A stretch of 64,000 nucleotides of DNA, from assembly GCA_016719605.1 (NCBI GenBank), contig JADJYW010000008.1, positions 62,001 through 126,000 on the forward strand. Reading direction: 5' to 3'. Of this stretch, positions 10,601 to 18,800 are shown in pieces (positions within the stretch are counted from its first letter, which is position 1; each line of letters opens with the position of its first letter). The stretch comes from Lewinellaceae bacterium. Its GTDB lineage: Bacteria > Bacteroidota > Bacteroidia > Chitinophagales > Saprospiraceae. Position numbers and translations under genes: made by a program. Under the pieces are notes generated by a model that made no database searches, was not told where the DNA came from, and saw only the letters and a program-made list of their open reading frames with translations.

Positions 10601-11819
10601 AAAAGTAGAGCTTATTCCGTTGGAGCAGGTCGAAGGAACCCGTACCGAGTTCCTCGTCCATTTTCCAGTAGTACTTCAGGCCCGGCGTCAAGGACGATGC
10701 GGTACCCATGCCGGCTTCGCCAAGGTCAAGCTCGTCGAGGCGACGGTGGTAGATGCGCAGTTCGTCCAGAAACCCGGTCCAGTTGCCGGAGGCTCCGGTG
10801 CGGGCGCCAAGGCGCAGTTCGTCGGCAGAGGTCAGGGGCGGCAGATCGCCGATGACGACGAGTTGGCCATTGATGTACAGCCGGCCTTTCCCGTCCGTAT
10901 CTACCGTGAGGGCGACGTGGTTCCAGTCGTTTTTTATACTGTCCGGAAACTGGCCGCTCAGCAACGCTGCGCTGTTGCCCGTTTGGGCCACTTCGATGCC
11001 TTCGTGCCCGGTGGAACTCTGGATCGGCCGGATCGTCAGCGGAAACGGGTGGAATGCCAGAATACCGGCATTGGCGGCAGCCAAGGTGGTTTTTACCCAA
11101 AAGGAGAGCGTCCATTCGCCATTGTTCAGCGGGACGAGCGTGTCGGCGGCGCCGGTCTTGTTGGACATGGCGAAGGCTCCTTCGCCCGGGTCGAATTTGG
11201 CGGAAAAGCCCTGCAGCGGGGTCAGCGTCACGAGCGCATCCTGTACCGGCCGGCCGCTGATGGTCTGGATTCTGCCGGTGACTGTGCCGTTGGGCACCTG
11301 AAAACCGATGGCCTTGCCGCCGGATCCTTCGCCATATTGGTTGACGCCGCGTACCTCATAGGTGTACGGCCGACCGGCGATGACGTTGAAGTCGTTGTAG
11401 GTGCGCACATTGGGGCCGACATAGCCGAGGAAAAAACCGTCGCGGTACAGGTTGAACCCCTCAGCGGGGTACGAACCCAGTACGTTGATGGCCCAGCTCA
11501 GGCGGATGCGGTCCAGCAGGTCGCCCTGAGTAGCCGTGACAATAGCCGGAAGTGGCGGCACCAGCAAGCGCGACCAGTAGCCGAGGTAGGTATTCCATTG
11601 CTGGGATATCGAGTACCCGACAGCCGGCTCGCCCACGGTGTAATCCGACCGGTTCCGGATGGAGTAGGCGTTCACCGCGCTGCCGTAGTTGACGAAAAGT
11701 TCACCTTCCGTGTATTGATCGGTCACCAGATCACAATTCTGGACCACCTGCGCCCCAGCCGGCACATACCAACCTAAGCAACAAAACAATACGACGCATG
11801 CTACTATTGACTTGTACAT
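4668..11819 (-). CDS. Giant LamG-domain T9SS surface protein D, intact (2383 aa)
   Basis: This is the only full-length uninterrupted giant and serves as reference for the others. Residues 1-23 are a signal peptide (cleavage near PAGAQ). A segment with YTVGEPAVG and GYWSRLL, then a Fn3-like domain, reach residue ~180. LamG jellyrolls occupy ~210-366 and ~456-623. A carboxypeptidase-regulatory/SdrD-like part (VTGYVRYQNTDC) spans ~700-910. The middle has no family I can name; it contains a Ser/Thr/Asp-rich stretch near 1270. Ig/Big-like segments (PSDGVYQVGDEISFTFNQ) follow. The last ~85 residues are a T9SS type A sorting domain (VQPNPFSSETTLRFNLP ... GVYMVRLQT). It follows its tail-fibre-like partner by 50 bp. 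T9SS cargo of this type is normally exported across the outer membrane and cell-surface anchored or released. Adhesion or carbohydrate binding is inferred from LamG only. Confidence 0.93.
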   Translation of the reverse strand: MYKSIVACVVLFCCLGWYVPAGAQVVQNCDLVTDQYTEGELFVNYGSAVNAYSIRNRSDYTVGEPAVGYSISQQWNTYLGYWSRLLVPPLPAIVTATQGDLLDRIRLSWAINVLGSYPAEGFNLYRDGFFLGYVGPNVRTYNDFNVIAGRPYTYEVRGVNQYGEGSGGKAIGFQVPNGTVTGRIQTISGRPVQDALVTLTPLQGFSAKFDPGEGAFAMSNKTGAADTLVPLNNGEWTLSFWVKTTLAAANAGILAFHPFPLTIRPIQSSTGHEGIEVAQTGNSAALLSGQFPDSIKNDWNHVALTVDTDGKGRLYINGQLVVIGDLPPLTSADELRLGARTGASGNWTGFLDELRIYHRRLDELDLGEAGMGTASSLTPGLKYYWKMDEELGTGSFDLLQRNKLYFCGASFDPDRPYVRTMGKSDSEGFYRIESASYGTGITFLAEPMKDFYMYRALKFVRSDADYATLPDFALSPKSTLELWVNSAGPDGTQCLLSKKWSGNDFRVLLEPNGVLNELKIYLNGAEHNFGNLGLGYQHLAFTIDSSGTDRTITAYKNGQPFGAPHTFGGVSGNWSNPAGAWVLGARESGGYTDHFGGLIDEVAVYDTTLNADSINSHYLKARNMQEPGLRIYFNLDEGNGNRLNNSGSVLLPFGTNNGAEWSPFAARQATSPHVFTPNNRQVTLNPSITSVDQVDFIDRSTVPVTGYVRYQNTDCFAKNVEILVNGASFSPKVLTDSTGKFTIEFDPGTTATLTPVFPDTAKTAEADVPHVFTPGFWDVTNVNNPIAGIVFNDVTTRTVRGLVAGGSKAGCNKSIIKAPPGQGQGTVCVVKVRSTDGCFERQIVLDNQEGEYEFAELPPLESLTVAVVEHSDPDIKAAFQTAGGSTVNLTLKDTVINFIYIAPPEVEIVSGLTPIGACSDIVLEKGENIQLEIKLKEVYVPIVDNMGMVLDDGVCYLDTADFNIINGLSDTELDTAMGQGKLRYKFKVGDPNPSPPYLKTLQIIGTSLAGRIGSLSVQVIVTGIRNKAATFTTVSPPQIPTIILRDPPGDASYAYLEKDTTVCKTTAMSFDFEVGGGGGVEAHLGGAVQIVAAPLGVGTIGESGPIVDINTEFQVTYQKIESNAFQTCLSMSSRLSTSSSDRFIGANGDVYLGEAWNIIFGFADQVSFNATTCTPGISTLLVVQPDSFPTVFMYTQYQVKNFVMRYLDSLMIDPMATPDQVASYATSKARWQQILDRNAGLKEKAPLKRNISFDAGIEYEYSETSDTTDSETVEELVNSEQSLTTHFGFEFNEAGVVGMLKFVSGTSDSDSEGSENSRGVTTGYVLADNDEGDAFSVDVAIDSAYNTPVFRLKAGQSSCPWEKGTANRDAPNLQLDEGSQFTAVNVPADEPAVFKLSLGNLSATNEDRMYSLTANPANNPDGAVISVNGQELNSNTTPYFVPNGTSIPITLTVERGPVAYEYENLQVALVAFCELEYRYFDYSVSDPDDAKFISIFNLGVDFIRPCSEVAVNVPEQNWVVLNNDPIQPGTIRRITVSGYDLNSPDFQLVRVQYRRSDGDGAWINLPPPAGGKFEAFNPRWSGFYNTQADTFRIPGSDTLLLGSDFTNFFWETAGIGDGPYEVHAWAVCTGDASDKPGFSEIIKGRIDREPPSIVGVPQPSDGVYQVGDEISFTFNQHINCSKLVPPVGKVELFDATTDELIDVNASCFENKIVLDPNFPNKDYENKILRAELNGIEDLVGNAFNGTKLNKGVWEFYVDRNELGWLTDSVGLTKYEDETKTVTANIHNRGGYHVPFKILEVPDWVQVVPNQGTLAPNESRAISFTVNNTVAFGHWADSIVLETQTGQNPFFMGGSEPLPVGARVVCRPPYLPVNLAQYENTMSMVLKLNIENVFSEDPEDIVAAYINDEFRGMAKVQFVPQVGAWLAYLTVYGNPADLLKPIRLEVWDASMCQRYSSVIEPFTYQPDNVIGITDDPQVVHTAGLLMREVPINFGWNWLSFNLAFPNNSLNTALASLKHSNGSLMRSQTTFATNSGGAWFGPLTQLNNTKMFIYRSDMPDTLRMQGTPIDPATTPIPVVVGWNWIGYVPDYSLPVNEALASVPATYGDVVKSQYAFAQYLNPTFGWVGNLKYMMPPNGYQLKLAQAGTLTYPPPPAPFGENQTEARGETEPLAAHWNVDPTQYEHSSTLIGMIRSNGANATTSDMELGVFVGNEVRGTAQAIYIEPLDAHLFFLTMYANTPGELLRFKLYDDATETVQDLKETMFFAPNQHQGGIENPVPFELQTTSAGEDFAAALGFDVQPNPFSSETTLRFNLPKAEEVTLTISDAQGREVVRRPLSAAAGPNTLTWNGRSDTGSWLSSGVYMVRLQTDMGSASKKVVLQRLP

Positions 11820-11869
11820 CTTGACTTGTATTAAAGTTGTTTACAAAAAACCGGACAGCCTCGATTTTC

Positions 11870-12829
11870 TTAATTGATGCGGATGTATACCCAGAAATTG
11901 AGGTTGTCTGGGCGGGTTTCGTTGCCGCCGGTATTGTTGGTTGTAAAGGAGTGGGTGTGAGCGCTTCCCGAAGTTGAAATATCCCTTGTGCCGTGAGTAG
12001 TGCCATTTTCACGTTCCCCCACATAAAGGCCAGTACCATCATTATCATCATTATCTGCTCTGGCGGTTGGTTGTGATGTATGTGCGTGCGACCCGTCATT
12101 ATTTGTCGTACCCGCATGGGTATGCCCTTTAAAATCTTCACCCTGAGCTTGACCAATGGGCGTATTAGAGTCCCGATCATCATCAATATTGTTAGGGCTA
12201 CCAGGGAATTCCTGTGCCCGGAGGAACCGGCCACTGCCATCGGGCAAATGCGAGTTGTTGTACGACCCGGTGTATTGTGCAAGTTTGGAACCAGCCAAAG
12301 ACTGGCCTTTCATCGGCACCCAGCAGTTGCCATTTTCCGCAGCAAATTCAGTCGGGTTCAGAATCGAGTATTTGATATCGCCGACAGCGCCCGAGCATAC
12401 CACCGTCTGTGCCGTGTTGACGGCAAAAGCATACGGCGCATACGCGAGCCGGTTGCTGGGTGTCAGTTCATTCGAGCCGACTTTTACGGCCAGGTACAGG
12501 GTGCTGGCAAAATTGGCGGCGTTGAGCGGGGTTACGCTACCGAGGTAGTGGGAGTAAATGCCGCCCACAATTTCCACATCGGCGGTTTCCTGCCACAGGG
12601 CGGTGCCGCCTGTTGCAACATCGTACAGGAGAAACGTGACCGACTGCGTGCCGTCGGGCGCGGGCGTGCCGCTGGCGGTTTTCAGGGTGCCCTGCACGCT
12701 GATCTGGGGGGCCGTTTGGGCCTGAAGTCCCGTCGTGCATACCGCAACCAACAGGGCTATACAAAACATGGGTGCGCCAAACAATGCGATCGTATGGGAC
12801 ACAAGTCGGGTTGATGTAAATTTTTTCAT
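11870..12829 (-). CDS. Secreted protein with phage tail-fibre/collar-like C-terminal domain, partner of giant D
   Basis: This 319-residue protein starts MKKFTSTRLVSHTIALFGAP; the first ~37 residues form a signal peptide ending GLQAQ. The ~115-residue shared domain follows (ISVQGTLKTASGTPAPDG ... YSHYLGSVTPL ... LAYAPYAFAV). The rest is tail-fibre/collar-like: WVPMKGQSLAG, PDGSGRFLRAQEF, IGQAQGEDFKGHTHAG, HAHTS, SAHTHSF and the ending ETRPDNLNFWVYIRIN. The HxH motifs resemble the metal-binding histidines of trimeric phage fibres. The stop is 50 bp before giant D, matching the spacing of the other pairs, so an operon is likely. It is uninterrupted and so is the best copy for modelling the family. 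Confidence 0.88.
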   Translation of the reverse strand: MKKFTSTRLVSHTIALFGAPMFCIALLVAVCTTGLQAQTAPQISVQGTLKTASGTPAPDGTQSVTFLLYDVATGGTALWQETADVEIVGGIYSHYLGSVTPLNAANFASTLYLAVKVGSNELTPSNRLAYAPYAFAVNTAQTVVCSGAVGDIKYSILNPTEFAAENGNCWVPMKGQSLAGSKLAQYTGSYNNSHLPDGSGRFLRAQEFPGSPNNIDDDRDSNTPIGQAQGEDFKGHTHAGTTNNDGSHAHTSQPTARADNDDNDGTGLYVGERENGTTHGTRDISTSGSAHTHSFTTNNTGGNETRPDNLNFWVYIRIN

Positions 12830-12914
12830 AGGTAAAAAAATGTTTAAGACATTAAGATATTGATTGTTATGATGAAGTGTTTCTCTTAAAAGGCTTCGGT
12901 CTCCAGCAACCGGT

Positions 12915-13296
12915 GCGTGTCAACCCCGACCCCTCCCGAATGGCATCCGATTACCCACAAGTTGATTGATTCTTTTGTAATGTGACAAAGAACGATTTTT
13001 TCGACAATGGATGATTGCGCTTCGCGGTGGCCCCTCCCCCAACCCCTCCCCCAAATGGGAGGGGGGCTTGTCCCATACTGTAAAACTACCAACGGGGGGC
13101 TTTGCTGACTTGAAATTAACCGACAACGCTCGATGTAGCCCCCCTCCCATTTGGGGGAGGGGTTGGGGGAGGGGCCACCGCGGAGCAACGCGATCGTCTT
13201 CAAAACACACGGAATCTGTAATAAACACATTACGAAATTTTTAATCAACTGGGTAATCGGGAGCCCCTTCGGGGGAGGGGTCGGGGGTTGACACGC
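12915..13296. repeat. Nested inverted repeats with a perfect 44-bp pair
   Basis: Between giant F and the next tail-fibre-like gene lie two nested inverted repeats. The inner arms at 13023-13066 and 13139-13182 are 44 bp and perfectly complementary, made of CCCCTCCCCCAACCCC-type runs. The outer arms at 12915-12940 and 13268-13296 match with a few inserted bases. The G-rich strands have several runs of four to six G. Short frames here encode PSPNPSPKWEGG peptides, which I regard as translation of the repeat. No gene is seen in 12830-13361. Confidence 0.8.
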
Positions 13297-13361
13297 GGGA
13301 GTACAACATGCGGATAGTCATTTTATATAATTTCAATTTTCATCTCCTCACTGTTTAGCGC

Positions 13362-13416
13362 GTAGCGGCGGGTTTTAACCCGCCGTACACTACGGCGGGT
13401 TAAAACCCGCCGCTAC
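13362..13416 (-). terminator. Double palindrome immediately after the stop of giant F
   Basis: Two hairpins (13366-13385 and 13393-13412), each of the form CGGCGGGTTTTAACCCGCCG or its complement, lie back to back. As a unit, 13362-13387 and 13391-13416 are a perfect 26-bp inverted repeat with a three-base gap. They abut the TAA at 13417-13419. A terminator or 3'-end stabilising role is inferred from position; no clear T run follows. Confidence 0.6.
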
Positions 13417-15603
13417 TTATGGCAATCGGTGCAGCACCACCTTCCGGGTCGCGCTGCCCGCTGCTGTTTTCAGCCGTACCAGATACACCCCGGAACTGAG
13501 CCATTCGCCGGTATCGGAGCGGCCATCCCAGGCTAAGGCGTTCAGGCCCGCACGCGCATTTGCCCGCAAGGCAGTGAGCTCCCGGCCGGAGGCATCCGAA
13601 ATGGTCAGCGTCACGGCTTCGTCTTTCGGCAGTACAAACCGGAAGGTCGTTTCGCTCTGGAACGGATTGGGTTGTATATCAAACTCGAATGCGGCGCCGA
13701 TTTCCACGTCGGTACTGGTGGTTTGCAGTTCGAACGGCACCGGATTCTCGATGTCGCCCAGGTGCTGGTTGGGCGCGAAGTACAGCGTTTCCGCCAGGTC
13801 GCGCACCGCACCCGTGGCATTGTCGTATAGTTTGAAATGTACGGGTTCGCCGGTCGTGTTGGCGTACATGGTCAGGAAGAACAGGTGCGCGTCGAGCGGT
13901 TCGATATAGATCGTCTGCGCGGTTCCGCGCACTTCGTCGCCTGCAAAGGCGCCGAGTTCCATAGCGCTCGTGGTCACATTGGCGCCGTTGGAGCGGAGCA
14001 TACCGATCAACGTGCTGCTGTGCTCGAAAGCCGAAGGATTTACTGACCAGAGGGCTGTCGGCGTTTCCGTTTCGCCGCGGGCGCCCGCCTGGTTCTCCCC
14101 AAACGGAGCGGGTGGCGGCGGATAGGTCAGCGTACCGGCCTGCGCCAGTTTGAGTTGGTAGCCGTTGGGCGGCATCATGTACTTCAGGTTGCCCACCCAG
14201 CCGATCATCGGGTTCAGGTACTGCGCAAAGGCGTACTGGCTTTTCACCACATCGCCGTATTGGGCAGGGAGCGAAGCCAGGGCTTCGTTCACCGGCAGCG
14301 AGTAGTCGGGCACATAACCGATCCAGTTCCAGCCGGCTGCTACGGGAATGGGTGTAGTGGCCGGGTCAATCGGCGTGCCCTGCATGCGCAGGGTATCGGG
14401 CACGCTGGCCCGGTACATGTACATGCTGGTGTTGTTCAGTTGGGCCAGCCCGCCGAGCCATCCGCTGTTGTATTCGGAAAAAGCCGTCTGGCTGCGGATG
14501 AGGTTGCCGGCGGGGTGTTTGAGCGAAGCCAGCGCCGCGTTCAGGCTGTTGTCGGGGAATGCCAAATTGAACGACAACCAGTTCCAGCCCTGGGTGATCG
14601 GTATTTCGCGCAGCAACAAGCCGTTCGTGTGCACCACCTGCGGGTTGTCGGTGATGCCGATCACGTTGTCTGGCTGGTAGGTGAACGGCTCGATGACCGA
14701 ACTGTAGCGTTGGCACATCGAGGCGTCCCACACTTCAAGCCGGATGGGCTTCAGCAGGTCGGCCGGGTTGCCGTAAATGGTCAGGTAGGCGAGCCAAATG
14801 TTCACCTGCGGCACATACTGCACGTTGGCCATGCCCCGGAACTCGTCGTTGATGTACGCTGCCACGATGTCCTCCGGATCTGTCGAAAACGCGCCTTCGA
14901 TGTTCAGTTTGAGCACCATGCTCATCGTGTTCTCGTACTGGCTCAGGTTGACCGGCATATACGGCGGGCGGCACACGACGCGCGCGCCGACGGGCAGTTT
15001 TTCGTCGCCGCCCATGAAGAAGGGGTTTTGGCCCGTCTCCGTGCGCAGCACGATGCTGTCCGACCAGTGCCCGAAAGCCACCGTGGAATTTACGGTAAAA
15101 CTGATCTGCCGCGTTTCGTTGGGTACCAGCGTGCCCTGGTCGGGCACCACCTGTACCCAGTCCGGCACGTTCAGGATGCTGAACGGCGTGTTGTACCCGC
15201 CGCGGTTGTGGATGTTCGCCGTCACCGTTTTGGTTTCGTCCTCGTACTTGGTCAGGCCTACGCTGTCGGTCAGCCAGCCCAGTTCGTTGCGATCCACATA
15301 AAATTCCCAGATGCCCTTGTTGAATTTGGTGCCGTTGAACACGTTGCCCACCAGGTCTTGGATACCGTTCAGCTCGGCACGCAGGATTTTGTTTTCATAA
15401 AACTTGTTCTGGAAACTCGGATCGAGCACGATCTTGTTTTCAAAACAGGTGATGCTAATGCCAATGGGTTGGTTGGTCGTGGCGTCGAATAACTTCACGT
15501 CGTCCACCGGATCCAGGCTGTCGCAGTTGATGTGTTGGTTGAACGTGAAGGAAATTTCATCGCCCACGTGGTACACCCCGTCCGAGGGCTGCGGAACACC
15601 CAC
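13417..15603 (-). CDS. Giant F, C-terminal segment with T9SS sorting domain
   Basis: This open frame begins at MGVPQPSDGVYHVGDEISFT, which corresponds to the interior of giant D (~residue 1665), so its start is not a real initiation site. It covers an Ig/Big-like segment, the PDWVQVVPDQGTL region, repeated WNWLSFNLAFP and WNWIGYVPDYSLP motifs, and the T9SS type A tail (IQPNPFQSETTFRF ... SSGVYLVRLKT). Against giant D the DNA between ~15750 and 15810 has lost several bases, which separates this frame from the one upstream. A terminator-like double palindrome directly follows the stop. Confidence 0.85.
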   Translation of the reverse strand: MGVPQPSDGVYHVGDEISFTFNQHINCDSLDPVDDVKLFDATTNQPIGISITCFENKIVLDPSFQNKFYENKILRAELNGIQDLVGNVFNGTKFNKGIWEFYVDRNELGWLTDSVGLTKYEDETKTVTANIHNRGGYNTPFSILNVPDWVQVVPDQGTLVPNETRQISFTVNSTVAFGHWSDSIVLRTETGQNPFFMGGDEKLPVGARVVCRPPYMPVNLSQYENTMSMVLKLNIEGAFSTDPEDIVAAYINDEFRGMANVQYVPQVNIWLAYLTIYGNPADLLKPIRLEVWDASMCQRYSSVIEPFTYQPDNVIGITDNPQVVHTNGLLLREIPITQGWNWLSFNLAFPDNSLNAALASLKHPAGNLIRSQTAFSEYNSGWLGGLAQLNNTSMYMYRASVPDTLRMQGTPIDPATTPIPVAAGWNWIGYVPDYSLPVNEALASLPAQYGDVVKSQYAFAQYLNPMIGWVGNLKYMMPPNGYQLKLAQAGTLTYPPPPAPFGENQAGARGETETPTALWSVNPSAFEHSSTLIGMLRSNGANVTTSAMELGAFAGDEVRGTAQTIYIEPLDAHLFFLTMYANTTGEPVHFKLYDNATGAVRDLAETLYFAPNQHLGDIENPVPFELQTTSTDVEIGAAFEFDIQPNPFQSETTFRFVLPKDEAVTLTISDASGRELTALRANARAGLNALAWDGRSDTGEWLSSGVYLVRLKTAAGSATRKVVLHRLP

Positions 15604-15801
15604 GATACTTGGCGGCTCACGGTCTATGCGGCCCTTGATGATTTCCGAGAAGCCGGGTTTGTCCGAGGCGTCGCCGGTGCATACCGCCCAGGCGTGGACT
15701 TCATACGGCCCGTCGCCGATACCGGCGGTTTCCCAGAAAAAGTTGGTAAAATCAGGGCAGCAAGGTATCGGAGCCGGGTATCCGACGGCGTCTGCGTGTA
15801 T

Positions 15802-18800
15802 TTAAAAACCGGACCATCTGGGATTGAAGCGCTCAAACATCCCGCCCGCCGGGGGGATGTTGATCCAGGCGCCGTCGCCGTCGGAGCGGCGATACTGTAT
15901 GCGGACCAACTGGAAGTCGGTGGCATTCAGGTCGTAGCCCGACACGGTGATGCGCCGGATCGTTCCGGGCTGGATCGGGTCGTTGTTCAGCACCACCCAG
16001 TTTTGCTCGGGTACGGTCACATCCACTTCGCTGCACGGGCGGATGAAATCCACGCCGAGATGGAGCAGGGAGATGAATTTTTCATCGTCGGGGTCCGAAA
16101 CCGAATAATCGAAGTACCGGTACTCCAGTTCGCAGTAGGCCACCAGGGCCACCTGCAGGTCTTCGTATTCGTAAGCCACCGGCCCGCGCTCCACCGTCAG
16201 CGTGATGGGGATGGACTCACCGAAGGGTACGAAGTATGGGGTGGTGTTGTTGTTCAGTTCCTGGCCGTTCACGCTAATGACGGCACCATCGGGGTTGTTC
16301 GCGGGGTTGGCCGTCAGGCTGTACATCCGGTCTTCGTTGGTGGCGCTGAGGTTGCCGAGGCTCAAATTGAACACAGCCGGCTCGTCGGCGGGCACATTGA
16401 CGGCGACAAACTGGGAACCTTGCCCCAGTTCGAGGTTGGGCGCGTCCCGGTTGGCCGTGCCTTTCTCCCAGGGACACGACGACTGGCCGGCCTTGAGGCG
16501 GAACACGGGCGTATTGTACGCCGAGTCCATGGCCACATCCACCGAGAAGGCATCGCCTTCGTCGTTGTCGGCCAGCACATAACCGGTGGTGACACCCCGG
16601 GAATTTTCCGATCCGTCGCTGTCGCTGTCGCTTGTGCCGCTCACAAATTTCAGCATACCCACGACGCCGGCTTCGTTAAACTCAAAACCAAAATGCGACG
16701 TGAGCGACTGCTCGCTATTGACGAGTTCCTCCAGTGTTTCGCTGTCGGTGGTATCGCTGGTTTCGGAATATTCATACTCGATACCGGCGTCGAAGGAGAT
16801 GTTGCGCTTCAGCGGCGCTTTTTCCTTCAGCCCTGCATTCCGGGTCAGTATCTCCTGCCAACGGGCTTTCGAGGTAGCAAACGCATCCTTCTGATCTTGC
16901 GTAACCGCCGGATCGGGATTGGTCATCAGCGAATCCAGATAACGCATCACGAAATTTTCAACCTGGTACTGGGTGTACATGAAGACCGTGGGGAAGGAGT
17001 CCGGCTCTACGTTCAGGATGGTGCTGACCCCGGGGGTACAGGTCGTGGCGTTGAAGGAGACCTGATCGGCAAATCCGAAAATGATGTTCCAGGCTTCGCC
17101 GAGGTACACGTCGCCGTTAGCGCCGATGAATCTATCGCTGCTGCTGGTGGACAAGCGTGAACTCATGCTCAGGCAGGTCTGCATGGCGTTCGACTTGATT
17201 TTCTGGTACGTTACCTGAAACTCGGTGTTGATATCAACAATAGGCCCGGACTCGCCTATGGTGCCCACACCCAGCGGCGCCGCTACAATCTGCACAGCGC
17301 CGCCAAGATGCGCCTCCACGCCGCCGCCGCCGCCGACTTCAAAATCGAAGGACATAGCGGTGGTTTTGCACACGGTGGTGTCTTTTTCCAGATAGGCATA
17401 GCTTCCGTCGCCGGGTGGGTCGCGCAGGATGATCGTCGGGATTTGGGGCGGGCTGACGGTGGTGAACGTGTTTGCCTTGTTCCGGATGCCCGTCACGATG
17501 ACCTGCTCGCTCAAACTTCCGATGCGCCCGGCGAGCGAGGTGCCGATGATTTGAAGGGTTTTCAGGTACGGCGGCGAAGGGTTAGGGTCGCCTACCTTGA
17601 ATTTGTAGCGCAACTTGCCCTGCCCCATGGCGGTGTCCAGTTCCGTGTCCGACAGGCCGTTGATGATTTTGAAATCGGCGGTGTCCAAATAGCAAACCCC
17701 GTCGTCGAGCACCATGCCCATGTTGTCCACAATCGGGACGTACACTTCTTTCAGTTTGATCTCCAGTTGGATGTTCTCGCCTTTGTCCAGCACAATGTCG
17801 GAGCAGGCGCCGATCGGCGTCAGGCCGCTGGCGATCTCCACTTCCGGCGGGGCGATGTAGATGAAATTGATCACCGTGTCCTTCAGGCTCAGGTTCACCG
17901 TGGAGCCGCCCGCCGTTTGGAAAGCGGCTTTTATATCCGGGTCGGAGTGTTCCACCACCGCCACAGTCAGGCTCTCCAGCGGCGGCAGATTGGCGAATTC
18001 GTACTCGCCCTCCTGGTTGTCCAGCACGATCTGGCGCTCGAAACAGCCGTCTGTGGAACGCACTTTGACCACACAAACGGTGCCCTGGCCCATGCCGGGC
18101 GGCGCCTTGATGATAGATTTGTTGCAGCCCGCCTTGCTACCGCCGGCCACGATGCCGCGCACGGTGCGCGTGGTCACGTCGTTGAACACGATGCCCGCGA
18201 TGGGATTGTTCACGTTGGTTACGTCCCAGAAGCCGGGCGTGAACACGTGGGGAACATCCGCCTCGGCGGTCTTGGCTGTATCCGGGAACACCGGCGTCAG
18301 CGTAGCCGTGGTGCCGGGGTCAAATTCGATGGTGAATTTGCCGGTGGAATCGGTCAGTATTTTGGGACTGAACGGGGCGCCGTTGACCAAAATCTCCACG
18401 TTTTTGGCAAAACAGTCGGTGTTTTGGTAGCGCACATAGCCCGTTACCGGAACCGTAGAAATGTCGGTAAAGTCAATTTTGTCCACCGAGGTAATACTCG
18501 GATTCAGCGTCAACTGGCGCTTGTCGGGGGTAAACTCGTGCGGCGAGGTGGCTTGCCGGGCGGCAAACGACGACCATTCGCCGCCGCTGTTCGCACCGAA
18601 AGGCAGCAACACCGAACCGCTGTTGTTCAGCCGGTTGCCGTTGCCCTCATCGAGGTTGAAGTAGGCACGCAGGCCCTTTTCCGTCATATCGCGGGGAGCC
18701 TGGAAATGGTCGAGAATACGCGCTACGTTCAGGGTGGTGTCGTACACTGCTACTTCGTCAATCAGACCGCCGAAGTTGTCGGCATAGCCGCTGCCGCTGG

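Noticed and set aside
12886..13248. Short frames encoding PSPNPSPKWEGG peptides
   Set aside because: They are translations of the inverted GC-rich repeat and occur on both strands; not genes.
15745..15810. Programmed frameshifting in giant F
   Set aside because: Several bases differ from giant D over 60 bp, with no slippery heptamer or conserved structure; the pattern is multiple indels rather than a single controlled shift.
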